Below are positions 22,415-34,300 of a stretch of 64,000 nt of DNA, piece after piece. The notes beneath the pieces are model-generated. The model made no database searches and had not been told where the DNA came from. It saw nothing but the letters and a program-made list of their open reading frames with translations. The stretch's first letter is position 1. Each line of letters opens with the position of its first letter. This stretch comes from Symbiotaphrina buchneri (lineage: Eukaryota; Ascomycota; Symbiotaphrinales; Symbiotaphrinaceae). Location: the NCBI GenBank assembly GCA_001599915.1, contig BCIG01000021.1, positions 372,001-436,000 on the forward strand, given 5' to 3'. A program made the translations under genes and the position numbers.

Positions 22415-25341
22415 ACCGTGCTGGAACCGTAGACGTCAGGAGGGCGTTGAGCGCGGGGTGGTGTGCCTCGGTCGGCGGTAAAGCGCGGTGTTGGATTACG
22501 GTCGAGCGCCTGGGGAGAAGTAGATGAACAAGAAGCGATATACTCTCGTGTCGCAGCGATATCAGACTGCCGAGTCGAATGAATCGAGTCGAATTGATGG
22601 AGTTGGATTAAATGTCGCTGTGGCTGTGGAGATTAGGTCGTGGCCGCGAAACGGGTATTGGTTCTTTTGCAGCGGCCATGCAACTTCAACGCCGGAAATC
22701 TCTATAACGTGAAACCGCCCAACGCCCTGTGGACTGATGCCAGCTGGGGGAAAAGAGAAGAAAGCGCAACTTGGCCAAAGAGCCTGACACCAGATGGCGC
22801 CGGCCTTGCAAGCGCGACGGTGCTTAGCTTGAGGCGACCAAAATGGCAGCTGTTGTGTGATTTTGTGGAGGAAAGAGGTGGTGGGAGAGAAAGGGAAGAA
22901 GGGGAGAGAGTGAGAGCACAGGAGTGTTGGGGTGTTCTACGTGCTACGGCGGGGCGACTCGACGAGTGACTGTGAGTGTGGGCGAGCGATTTAAGCGGAC
23001 AAGCGACAGTGCGGGCAGTTCGTCGGGGAAGTGCCAGCCAGAGAGAGGCAGAGAGAGGCAGAGAGAGGCAGAGAGAGAGCCCGCCGGCGACCATAGCCTC
23101 GATAGCCTCCATTTCTATTTATTATTACGGTGGCCCATACTACCAACATCGTCTTTCGCCTAAGTTCGTAACAGAAAGGGTGACAGTTTGGGATGCATCC
23201 CAACTCTGATAACTGACATGTCATGCCTTCTGAGACTCTACAAAGTTGCGAAAAACCTGGAATCCAGCGCTAGAAACTCTCGGACGAATGCGACGAGGCC
23301 AATCCATTCATTCACTGTACAAGTTGTCAAGTAGCTTCGTACAGGAGACGAACATGGGACGAGTTAGCTTGGAGTCAACTGGAGCATTAAATGTTATGCC
23401 GGATTCAGTCACCACCACCACATGGCAGGCCAGATTTGGAGACATTGCGAATCGCTGAGAACGTGCAAGAGCCAGACCCAGACCCCCTTCCCATCTTGTA
23501 CCACGTCACCATGTACAGTGACTCGTATCACCTCCCACCGTGCATCTCGTATGAACTGGTGGTGTTCCCTCTTCTCTCCGCTAGGACGTCAAATCAGTCT
23601 TGTCCCGACAGATGAGCGATAGATATCACGACAAACTACTTGCATACTTTAGAGATCCCTTGAGACCTCCAGTAATTCTGGTAATTTGACAGCAAAAGAG
23701 AGACAACATTCCTCACCGCTGTTTTACAGTAGCTAAGCTTTTCCGGCGGGGCGGCAATCGAGGGGCAGGGCGTTCGATCACTTAGTCAGCAACGGCGCCC
23801 GACGGCTAATCTGGAATGGTTCGCAACCGGAGCCAGTCACCAGTCATCTCTGGGCACCGCAACTTCGTAGGGATACGAAAGTAACTGTAACTTTGTACTC
23901 CGCACGGGTTGGCAGGTGGGCTGTGTCAATTTGCGATTCCAGACCTGACAGGGTAACGGCATACCGTGATCAAGCCGAATAACAATGTCGTCAGTCCTTC
24001 GCCTTAACCCATATCTGGCAGCTGGAAAGTGCACTCATAGCAGCGTCCTACCCTGGATTCTCTGGGAGCTCCTTGACCCCTTCTTTGGCCGCCGCTCCAA
24101 CCGCGCACCAATGTGTGGTAGTGGTCGCGTCGGCTTCCTGACCAGAACATCGTCATTAGGCTGACAGTTTCTGTGTCCGGGTCGAAGTATGTACTATCGC
24201 AACTGCCGCATGTGTACATGGTGCGATATATTTGTATTTCGGTTTGTTGTTTCCTTTCTTTCACAGCATTTTGTCGCCTGCTATAGGAACTTCGTAACAA
24301 CTTCGTTCCGACAAAGAGTAGCTGGCCTTTAGATCTAGTTAGTAGTAACAGATTGATCTAGGTCTCCCGTTGGGTCAGCTACGCCCTTGTCCCTGTAGGC
24401 GAATTCATCTCATCAATGAACACCAGATACTCATGACTCTGATATCTGCTTTGCATCGTTCAATTTATCTGACGCACTCTTCCCCGTGTATCTGAAGCCC
24501 AGTGTATGCTGAATATGATGAAGTCCCCTCCCCTGATCTCAATACGCTTAGATCACTGCCCCGGGATGCAGTATTGGATCCGAGGCGCATCCAAGTTCCC
24601 TTGCTGTAATTAATACTCCCCTGATAGGCCTCCGTCATTGTAAAGTAATCCGTGGTTCATGGCGGAGGGCCGTATGATATGATCATGCTGATACCAGGGG
24701 CCTTAATTGGATCAATAAGCTGCTTGTTGCCCCTTTGAAGCAAGAGTCCACCACTAGGTCCGGTAATGCATCGTGTCACAGTCCCAATTGTCACCCTGCA
24801 TTATAAGCCAGATAATGGAAACATTTCGTCTTGATGATTCTCTGTCCTGCTCAATCACCAAATCCAAACAGGACTAGCGTCCAACAGTGGAGTGAGTATC
24901 CGACCGGCTCAATATTGACCCGGCAAGTACCGCGATTGGCCCAATAACCGAGCTGTTGGCCTTCTTCTTGGTGTAACTGCATCCGACCTCAACTCACGCC
25001 GCCTTCCGTCTTCCGTCCTTCCGTCCTGGAGATTAATATTTCCACTCCCGAACTGAGCTTCGCTGCGTCGCATAATATTTACGCATCCCCGAGGTCTGTG
25101 AGAGCTGCACAAAGCCGCTTGAAAGCTCGGGACTGCTGCCTCCACCTGCCTTTTGGAGAGGTCGCACCTTGTAAGTGAAATCCAGCTCCCGTCGCGACAT
25201 GTGCGCGACTGATTTGACGTGCCCAATCTCCAGTGTGGACACTCGTGTACTGGCGCAACTCAAGCCATAGCGAAGGTCAACAAGCACGGATAAATCACCG
25301 AAATCCAAACACCACGTTCAGTGTCATTCGACGCGATCAAC
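22415..25341. other. 2.9-kb divergent spacer, copper-fist / RGT1-like genes
   Basis: Contains both promoters. A 10-bp tandem repeat lies at 23041-23080. Short frames, including a minus one at 24004-24300 with a CxxC (YTCGSCDSTYF), show no family features or leader and are not called. Length suggests complex regulation of the two transcription-factor genes. Confidence 0.55.
23041..23080. repeat. 10-bp tandem repeat (GAGAGAGGCA)n
   Basis: Three perfect copies of GAGAGAGGCA followed by GAGAGAGAGC. On the strand of the copper-fist gene it reads as a C/T-rich tract about 630 bases upstream of the ATG, where fungal promoters often have pyrimidine blocks. Confidence 0.9.
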
Positions 25342-27874
25342 ATGTCATCTGACGCGTCCATGAACCGTGGGGATGCCCCTGACGGCAACCCTACTCAGTC
25401 GTATCCCTCTCCCAACGCTGCTCAAGTCGGCGCAGGTGGTGCCCCATACTGGCCGAATCACCAACAAGACCCGTCAGTGGAGTCCTCTCAAGCTCAGGCG
25501 CAGATGTCCAGGGAAAACCCACCCCACATGACAGACGAACATATTCAGCAGTTGCTTGAAGCCCAAGATGCTCAGAATGCAATGCGACAAAGCCAACCGC
25601 AGCACTTGGCGCAAATGGTCCAAGCAGGCATGGACCCTAACCATGACCATGACCCAAGCTTGGGAGATGACCAGAACACACCACGAAAGAGGGTCAAGGT
25701 GTCAAGAGCTTGCGATGAATGCCGTAGGAAGAAGGTAATGACTCTGTTTGCCTGAATGAACAAAAAGTGGAGCCTGCTAATGCATGCACAGATCCGTTGT
25801 GATGCATCGCCCGAAAAACAAGAGAAGTGCTCCAGTTGTAAGAGGGTTGGGTGTCCTTGCGACTTCAGCCGCGTACCAATGAAGAGAGGACCAAGTAAAG
25901 GGTAGGTGTCAGATCGTCGACTTCCTTCAAGACGAGAAGCACTGACGGCCGACGCGTTTTTGTTCGATACAGGTATATCAAGGAGCTAGCCGATCGCATC
26001 AACACGCTTGAAAGCTCCATGGGAGGCCATGCACTGCCATATCAAGATGCACCTTATGCGCCTATGACCGAAGAGAGCTTGTCGCCGAGAAATTACGGTA
26101 AATCTTGTCGCCTCCCACCTTATACCTCCGTTCGCTCATCACCTTCTCAGACCCTGCGTACTTGCAGCAAACTTACCAACCTCGTCCACCTCCCGGATTG
26201 TGGCCTGCACACGAACCTCCTCGTCATCTTCCCCATCCTTCATCTTTACAACCCCAAACTCCGCAGTCGATGTCCTCAATGTCGGACGCGAACCAGTATC
26301 CTCCGGGTTACCGCCCACAAGCTTCTCCTAATGGCGCGCCGCTCCCGTTCTGGGGTAGGTCTGGAGTCCCCGAGACTGGCAGACGTACGAGTGTGCACAT
26401 TCCATTGGAATCTAGCGACGTCCGCATCGAAGACACCGCTGAAGCTCTACTTGACTGGGATGAGAAGACAGTAGATGAGTATGCAACAACTGCCGCTTAG
26501 TGTATTGACTGTGCTAATGTTGAGCAGATACTACACTGTCATCAATCCCACCTTTCCTCTGTTGCCTCAGTCGAAAGCTCGCCTTCGTTCCCGTCTTGCT
26601 AACTGCCCAGTCATCCTACGCGAGGCGTTCCTTGAATCACTCTATGCTGCAGTCCGTTCATTCCCTTCTACTACGGCGCCCACATCTCCCGATTTCCAGA
26701 AGACGAAGAAGGCAGCTGAACTACTCCTCGCGTCACAATTTGAGAGTCCTGCCACGCGCACATTCTCCACTAACCTCATCTACTTGCAAGCCTTGATCTT
26801 CATGTGTCTCGAAGCAGACAATCATGGCCCTGCTACCATGCGTGGACAGCTTGGTGCTCCGAGGAGTGTCTGGCTTGGGAGTGCTATCGGCCTGGCCTAC
26901 TACCTCAAGTTGCACGTCATTCGCTTCCGCGAGAAGTTTGCAGATGGTGACGTTGACTCGGATGAGAAGCTTGGTCGACGCATCTGGTGGGTTCTCGTCA
27001 TCTTGGACAGATGGCACGCGTCAAGCACATCCAGCCCGCTTCTCATTCCAGATGAGAGTGTCTTGCTCATCCCACAAGATCAGGTGCTCTTGGGCGAGTC
27101 GGCCTTTCACTTGGCTCGTAAGCGATGCCACTCCTTCAGAGGTTTTCCGCCACTAACAAATTATCAGGTCTCTCTTGCATCATTGGGCACCTAGCCAGTA
27201 TCTTCGTGGCATCCTCTTCTGTGATGTCGCCATCTTCTCCGTCGGCCCCGCTGATCGGAAAACTCCTCCGTGGAGAGATTGAACGCTTCCGCGAACCCAT
27301 CGACTCGGTCATCGGGTCACTTAACCTCGTGCACCTTTCCTATTGGCATGTGCGCCTCCTCATGCAGCGCCATACTCCTACTTCGGAACCCCTGGACCTT
27401 CTCGGACCTGCTGAACGCATGGCAACGATCCTAGACAGTGCTGCGACCCCCATCACGCCTTTGAACCACCACTTCGCAGCCTTAGCGACTCTCACTCTCG
27501 TTGAATTGGCGGACTTGCCTCAAACCAAGGAAGGTGCCTGGCGTGGAATCAACAAGATCCACGAAGCCCTCGACAAGCGCCGCGGCTTCTCCGCAAACGA
27601 GAACTCTCTGGGCTGGGACAGTGCAATCCGCGACCTGATCCTCAAGAAGAAGCAACAGTTACAGAATGGTGGCTCCGGACCCCTCGGCGGCACGCAGGGC
27701 GGTCTGCAACACCTTGCGGACCTGGCTGTTGGCGGCGTCGGCGCGGAGAGCAGCGCGCACCAAGGCCAGGATGCAATCCAGGGCCAGGAACAGGGCCAGG
27801 AGCAGGCGTGGGATCCGACGCTGCTGACTAGGTGCGGCTATTTGACCGTGCTGGTCCAGGACGAGGCCCGTTAG
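25342..27874 (+). CDS. RGT1: Zn2Cys6 transcription factor, Rgt1-like glucose regulator
   Basis: Six exons: 25342-25734, 25792-25901, 25973-26097, 26151-26478, 26528-27117, 27168-27874; 750 residues, all phases kept. The binuclear cluster is split by intron 1: Cys124, 127, 134, 144, 147 and 154 (RACDECRRKKIRCDA, CSSCKRVGCPCDF). It is followed directly by SRVPMKRGPSKGYIKELADR, the linker/dimerisation signature I associate with Rgt1, the yeast repressor of hexose transporter genes. The fungal transcription-factor middle region covers about 320-560 (INPTFPLLPQSKARLRSRL, LGRRIWWVLVILDRWHA). The C-terminus is Gln/Gly-rich. The N-terminus has NPPHMTDEHIQQLLEAQDAQ, conserved in filamentous relatives by recall. 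An upstream in-frame GTG at 25321 is not used. In yeast Rgt1 works with Mth1/Std1 and Ssn6-Tup1; orthology here is inferred. Confidence 0.88.
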
Positions 27875-28204
27875 TGGATCGTTGTTGTTTCTGCTTTCGC
27901 TTTCGCCTTTTTGCCGCGCTCGGAACGGGATTACGGGGTGTCTGGCGGTGTGAGCAAGTTGATATGGCGTCTTGTCTCGCGGGAAGGGCATATGAAGGCA
28001 ACGCTCTATTCGCAGATGTACAATAATGGCATGAAAAAATAAAAAGAGCCACGACTCAAACAACAGTGCACATTCTGCAGTGATATCAACTTTCTTGTAG
28101 CAGGCAATATACAATGACACCAAAGGTGAAAGACCCTATGTAACGCCCGCGCTATGCGAACCACGACTTTTCCCATACCTTTTCCCCAGGACGGCAAGAT
28201 CAGA
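27875..28204. other. Convergent 3' spacer
   Basis: About 330 bases between the RGT1-like and ENP2 stop codons. 3' untranslated sequence; nothing else seen. Confidence 0.6.
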
Positions 28205-30594
28205 CTACATATTCCGCATAACATTCCCCGACGCGCTTCTGCGGCCCTTATCCCGCCTCTTATCCACCCTCTCGCCGCCCCTGTCCTGCTGACTACTCTT
28301 CTTCTTCCTCTCCGGCGCAAACGTGATCTCCTTCTCGCCCATCACGTCCCGCGCCGCCGCCGCATTGCCGCCTCGCCGTCGCGGCTCCTGCCCAGCCGTG
28401 GCCTGGAACCGCGCGCCGAACGAGCGGTCACGGCTCCTCTGTGCGCTGCCACCGCCCTTGCCTTGCGACGACGACACCTGCATCTGCAGCGGCCGGTGGC
28501 CGGATTTCTTGTATGTCGAGGAAGAGATACGGCCGCTGTTCGCGTCCCGCTCGCGAGGCTGGGGTGGGCGGCGTTCTTCGCGTTCCTCGACGTCGGACAT
28601 GTCTTCGTCGGAGGAGCTGGCGCGCCGTTCATCGAGCGCTTCTTCCTCGACGGCGGTGAGCCCGCGTTCTCGTGGAGCAGCGTCGGCGTCGACTTTCGTG
28701 CTGGGGTTGAGGGATCGGAATTCGTAACTTGTCTCGTCGACGGCGAATTCTTCGTCCTCGAACAGTTTCGCGAAACGAGGATCACGCAATAGACCAGTCT
28801 GCTCGCCCTCTGGCTGTTCTTCAACTTCTGCTTCACCCTCGGCTTCAGCCTCAGCCTCAGTAGCTTCGACTGCAGGCTCATCGCCGCCTTGCTCGAGGAC
28901 TTTCCTGGCCCGACGGCGTTCCTTCTTCTCTTCAAGCGTCGCCGCACGCTCAGCCAGTTTGCGATTAACACGCACGGCAACCTTCTTGCTGCCTCTGATG
29001 CGGCTCTCACGCTCCTTGTCGATCTTCTCTTGTACGCTCTTGGCGCGCTGTTGTTCCCACTCGTAAGGCGCGGCAATGAGACGCGCCTCTTCGTACAGCC
29101 GCTGGTTGACGAAGTAACCATGCATGTACGGCCGCAGCAGGTTCGTTGTGCCCACCAGGTGATCTAGGTTCAGAGCCCGCAGTTGAGGCATGGTGAGGAA
29201 CTTGTAGTTGTCGTAGACCTCGCCCGCGGCGCGGCCAGTGGTGTAGGCGTTGGGGTCGTCTGTGTTCTCCGCCATCTCTTCGACCAGAGAGTCTAAGAAG
29301 GAACACCACTTTGGTGCAGGACCGAGCTGCGGGATGAAGAATGCGTGCTGCTGCCGTCCTTCATTGGCAGTCAGTAACATCCCGCTGTCTTTGCACCAGG
29401 CCACGTCGTGCAAATCCACTGCAGGCTCGACGGAGGTCCAAGGCGAGCCATCCCGCGCGTCCCAGATCTTAATGATGCGCTTGTCTGCAGAAAGAATCTT
29501 CGGTTCAGAGGTCTGGCGTGCGGTAGCGGACGAGGGTATGAGAAAGTTGAGGTTTTGGATTGCATAGCCGTAGCCTTGATCCTTTTTCAGAAGCGGGACG
29601 GGTGAACGTAAGTCGTATAGGTAGATGAGCCCCTGGGAGGAGCCAGTTGCAAGAGTGAGGCCTGACTGATGAAACTCGAGCGCTGTGATTTGTGGACGGC
29701 TTTCATCAAAGACGGTGTGTTCTTGTGGAGCAGATAGAACACCAACACGACTTCGTGACCTCCCATCCCAGAACTCGACTGTGCCTAGTGAGGTTCCGAA
29801 TGCAAGCAGGTTGTGGCTCTCTTCCGCGATCGCTGCTACGTTCACACTGCCCGTGTTGATACCTCCTTGTAGAGCGCCGCCACCAGCTGAGTTCAAATCA
29901 TCTCCCCCTACATCCACCTCATAACCGCGCATAAAGCGCCCCACTTCCAAGTTCAACCGGAAGACCTCTCCGTTGCCTTCTGTATTGACGCCTGTGGATG
30001 GAATTAGAGCTTCTGTCGACCGTTTGTCGTACTTGAGATCGCGGCCATATCGTGGTATGCGTGCCGTGTAATGGCAGCCTTGTGGTGTGTGAAACTCGAC
30101 CGAGCGGTCGGTTTGGAGGTGGATTGACTTGGAGTAGTCGGTAGAGAGGAGCTGAAAGGTATGGTTGAGAGTGTCGGTATGGCGGGCGAATGAGAGGGAG
30201 AGATTCGGGAGATAGTGGACATGTATCTGGGGTTTGTATGTGCCTTTGCCCAACAGTTAGCCAACACACTTTCTCCTGGGCCGTCGGATGATGGAGGGAG
30301 CCAGCAATGTAGACAGGGACACGAAGATCTCCACGATGTGACATCGCACAGCGAAGGGGAGGAAGTTGTAGACGCACCAGTACTCATCACCCACTGCCCA
30401 TCGCCGCTAATTCGTATACACTGGCTTGCCTCCTCAAATTCAAAGTCCTGCAGCAGCTCCACCCGGTTCGCATATTCAGGATCATTTTTCAAGCTCCGTT
30501 TCCGCTTGCGCGCCAGCCATTCAGGTAATGGCCTCGCGGTCGAGGAGCCCGAAATGGTATATACCGGTACCGCCGAGTGATTACTGAGCTTCAT
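28205..30594 (-). CDS. ENP2: Ribosome biogenesis protein Enp2 (Nol10)
   Basis: Nucleolar WD40 protein of the small-subunit processome, needed for 18S rRNA maturation. Exon 1 is 30594-30378, exon 2 is 30243-28205; 751 residues. Start MKLSNHSAVPVYTISG is the family start. The WD40 part covers about 60-350 (LLAFGTSLGTVEFWDGRSR, LTLATGSSQGLIYLYDLR, ADKRIIKIWDARDG). It is followed by YKFLTMPQLRALNLDHLVG and by the NUC153 motif (RDPRFAKLFEDEEFAVDE). The C-terminus is an Arg/Lys/Gly-rich nucleolar tail. The single intron is 134 nt, more than twice the local norm. The gene shares a divergent promoter with MED13. Confidence 0.96.
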
Positions 30595-31361
30595 GTTGGC
30601 GGGGACATGCGCTCAAAAGCAGGGATGAAATGGATGGAGAGAGTAAGGATTTCTGGATCATCACCTTCGTTCCGCCCCCAGAACTTTTTTTACCGATAAA
30701 GGTCCAAGTTCCACACAAAGTCTAACCCACGCTAAGCGGGACCAGATGGCGCTTAGATAACCTAAAGTGGCGACAGAAGCCCTGTCGCAGTCATTCACCT
30801 TCCTTACCCCACGAAAACCTGCACGCTGATTTGACGGCGGCTATCATCACCAAAGCGTGCGTGCGTCCAACGAGCGCCAGGGACATCAACACTAGACTCG
30901 AACAGCCTTGTCCATCCTCGACCGGCAACCAATACAGATTTGATGTGGGCATTATAGATGCCGTTATTGTCTCTCCTGCTCCTTCAATGCTTCCATTAAG
31001 GAGACTCATGAGATCCTGAACCGGGGACCTGCGCAAACTCCACCCCAAGTCCGCTGTTATCATCCAGGTCTTATGCTCCTGAGGGTGCAATGGACCTCTC
31101 CGGGGCCTCCCTCTTATACAATTCGCTTTCAACCGAACCCCGTCGCAAATATCCGACTGCGCGATAGTCTGGTATCTCCTTGAAAGGACCCTTTACACGC
31201 AAACACTGCGGCCATCCGGGCCTACCGCAGGGTCTCAAGCTTTAAGCGCAAGACCTTCTGAGCGCGACTATTCACAACATAGCGAACACACCTCGCCTTG
31301 ATCTATTCTTCTTGGAATACTGGAAATTTTTGGAGCCAAAACCAAGGGCTGAGCGTACGAC
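30595..31361. promoter_or_regulatory. Divergent promoter region, ENP2 / MED13
   Basis: 767 bases between two diverging start codons. It contains A/T-rich runs (for example 30681-30700) but no exact RRPE or PAC element of ribosome-biogenesis genes that I can see. No gene called. Confidence 0.5.
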
Positions 31362-34300
31362 ATGGAGATGCCGGGTAACTGTCCTACGAATGTACAGAAG
31401 ATTGTAAGTGTCGCTTCCAACCTGACATTTCTCATGCTGATGAGAGCCAGGAGAACTATTCTACTGTCCCTTATCAAGTGTACTCTCTGAATAATCCGGG
31501 GGCACAACAAGATGGGCAATTCGGCTCAGTACCTCCGGCCACCCCGCCGGTTGATTCCGGGATTGGATCCGATGCAAACTGCGACGCCAACGGGCTCAAT
31601 ACGGTTGAATCGTGGTGTAGGAATACCGGTGCATTGGTGATGGTAGATGGCGAAAAGCAGGAGCTGTGGCTGTTTGGGAAGCCCTCCAATAGTGCAGTTC
31701 CTGAGAGGTTGCCCGGCGTCAAAAGGAATCCTCAGCAAAGTGATGGATTTTTCATAGCTGGCGTGAGCCTGAAGAGTAAGTCTACAACGCCTGTGCGGTA
31801 AAGAAAACAAACTTATATCGCACAGGAATCGGTGCAGGTGCTCTGCAAGCGGCGTCTCTCATCAGAAGACATCCTTTTCAAGGGCCAAAGTCACTCGCTG
31901 CTCGGCAGGGCCAAACCAAGACACCATTATCAGAGTCGGCACTACGTGCTACACAAGGTGCTAGCCCTCAGTCAATCCAACCAAACTCTGCGAATGCGCC
32001 TTCCGCAACTGCAGTTACCCCGTCCGACTCGAACGATGACCAAAAGCAGAATCCTGAGCAAGGATATGACCCTGTCCTTGTTTATCAGATGTTTATCTCG
32101 GCTGTTACAGCAAGCTTGTCATATCAATTGGCTAAATCCGGCTGCTTTATCCCACTCAACTATCGGACGCTAGTACTGGTGGCTCACAACGGACTGGCGG
32201 GTCCCAGAAAGGATGAAGTCACTCTTATCACGGCACTGGACGTGCGACTTACAACTACGGGAACGCTCACCATTTCTTCATCAACCAGTTCTGAGCCTGG
32301 CCTGCTGAGGTTGTCGGGCAGTGATCAAGCTGACCCTGCGTTGGAACCTGGCGCAACAGACATATGGCTCGCCCCTGGCGGAAAAATCGGCCGTTTCCTG
32401 GAGATCGTCAGAGAAGGGGTCGAAGAGAGCTCTGGTAGAGATGAGAATATTTCTTCTCCGAGCCACCAGCGACGGGCTGCACGTGCAAGGCTCGTCAGGA
32501 GAGTTAAAGAACGGAAATGGATGGAAGCTGTAAGGCACTGGCTGGCCGAAAGAGGTATTGAATTGGAATCGGCAGAAAGTGGCCAACAGTGGGTGAGACT
32601 ACAGATACACTGCCCGACGGAACCATCTACACCAAGAACTACGGGCGATGATGGAGTGTCAATGGCAGGTGATGACCTCCAGGAGATTCTATGGCCTGGT
32701 CACCTCTGCTTCAGAAGACTGAAACGAAGTGAAATCACCGCTCCAGGAGCCGCATTGTCAGCATCAGTTTCGGAGGGAGAACCCCAAGCCTGGTATATAC
32801 CTCCAACCTCAGGAGGTGTCCGGGATCCTGTGGCGTTTGCAGAAGAATGGTTCCTCGATCGTGAGGCAAGGGATGCCTTGATGAAGTCAAGACGGGCAGC
32901 ACGGGAAGCACAGGAAGCAGCGAAAGCACACAATGCTGCAGCAACTCAGAGCGGAATGGATGCATCAGCAACGCCAAATTGGCCTAGACCTGGCATTGCT
33001 GCCGATATCCAAGCAGCAAGTGGCGTCTATCCTACGCCTCCGGATGGCGTTCAGTCGCATGGTCATGGGGGTGTTCCCAACTCGACTACTCCGGGCAATG
33101 GAACACAGACTCAAACGGACACGTCTGGGCTTAATGCCGACCAACACGAGATGCATGATGGCCGAAAGGACTCCACTGCTAGTTTCGGAAATGCAGACGA
33201 GCTGGGACGGGACAGTAATCCATCCAGGTTCGATATGTCGGGGAATTACGACGGGCCAAGTGGTGATGACCTGTTTGGGGAGGCTGACCGAGACATGTTT
33301 GCGGACAATGGCGTTACGGAAGCCGACTTCAGCTTCTTCGACGAACCAGATCTTGACAGCTTAGGTCAGTCTATGGACCTGACAAACGACATGCTACAAC
33401 TCGACGGCGAGTCGGGGCGTGCCAACGAAGCTACTGCAGATAACTCGAGCGGAAACGGTACAATTGAAAACCGGCTCACCGCTATAGATGATAAGGACGG
33501 CCCGCAACCAAGCGCCGCATCTCTTGAAGGAAGTGGATTAGACGGCAACGGACAGGGCACTGCCCATGATACGGACGGCAATAACAAGCAAGACCAAGAA
33601 AATACAAGCAACGATGTCACTAGTTCCGGGATAATATCGCTCGCTCCTGACGGGAGACATCCTCCAAGCCCCCCACTCAGCCCAGTCGGTGTGATGAAGA
33701 AGCTCTTCGGGGACGGACAGCAGCAACCGGAGCAGAGGAATGATACTGAAAGCAGCAGCTATGAGCTGTTCAATCCAGTCCAATTCAACGATATCTTTGG
33801 CTCCTTCGACAAGAAATATGGGCCTGATGGTGGGCGCTTCTGGTTTGAATCCAAAGTTCCTGAAGAACCGGAACAAGACTCCTCCGTGGCGAGTAAAGGC
33901 AGACGATATACTGAACGCAGACGGAACAACTCGAAGCCTAGATCTGTCAGTAGGAGCAATGCCGCTGTCAGCAGATTTAGACAAACACAGCGTGGCAATA
34001 AGCACAGGAGCGCACGGCAACACTCGCTGGATGCCAGCGATGAGGATGCCACCGTTGTCAGCGAAGACGATGCAACGGTGACTTCCACGGCGTACAGCGA
34101 TAGCGACACCCTCAGTGATGCAGGCTATTCTGCTGTCGCTACAGGATCTAAGCGGAAACGTCTGATGGACGATGATGGTGATAGTGTGATGACATCTTCA
34201 CTGCAGAGACTCGCCTTCGATGCTGCTTCAGATGCAGATCGTCTGGACGGTTCTGAGTCCCCTGTCTGGGACCAGCTTGCGCCTGATCCTTGGGACTGGC

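Noticed and set aside
23041-23080. CRISPR-like spaced repeat.
   Set aside because: Repeats are contiguous 10-mers without spacers in a eukaryotic genome; simple tandem repeat.
24004-24300. Minus-strand frame with a CxxC motif.
   Set aside because: One CxxC only, no domain context, no splice partners; likely chance in the 2.9-kb spacer.
28154-28792. A 212-residue plus-strand frame opposite the ENP2 C-terminus.
   Set aside because: It is antisense to the GC-rich Arg/Glu-coding tail of ENP2, has Arg/Leu-rich shadow composition, and no leader or domain.
30244-30377. Intronic snoRNA in ENP2.
   Set aside because: No RUGAUGA box C, no CUGA box D in position, and no H/ACA boxes.
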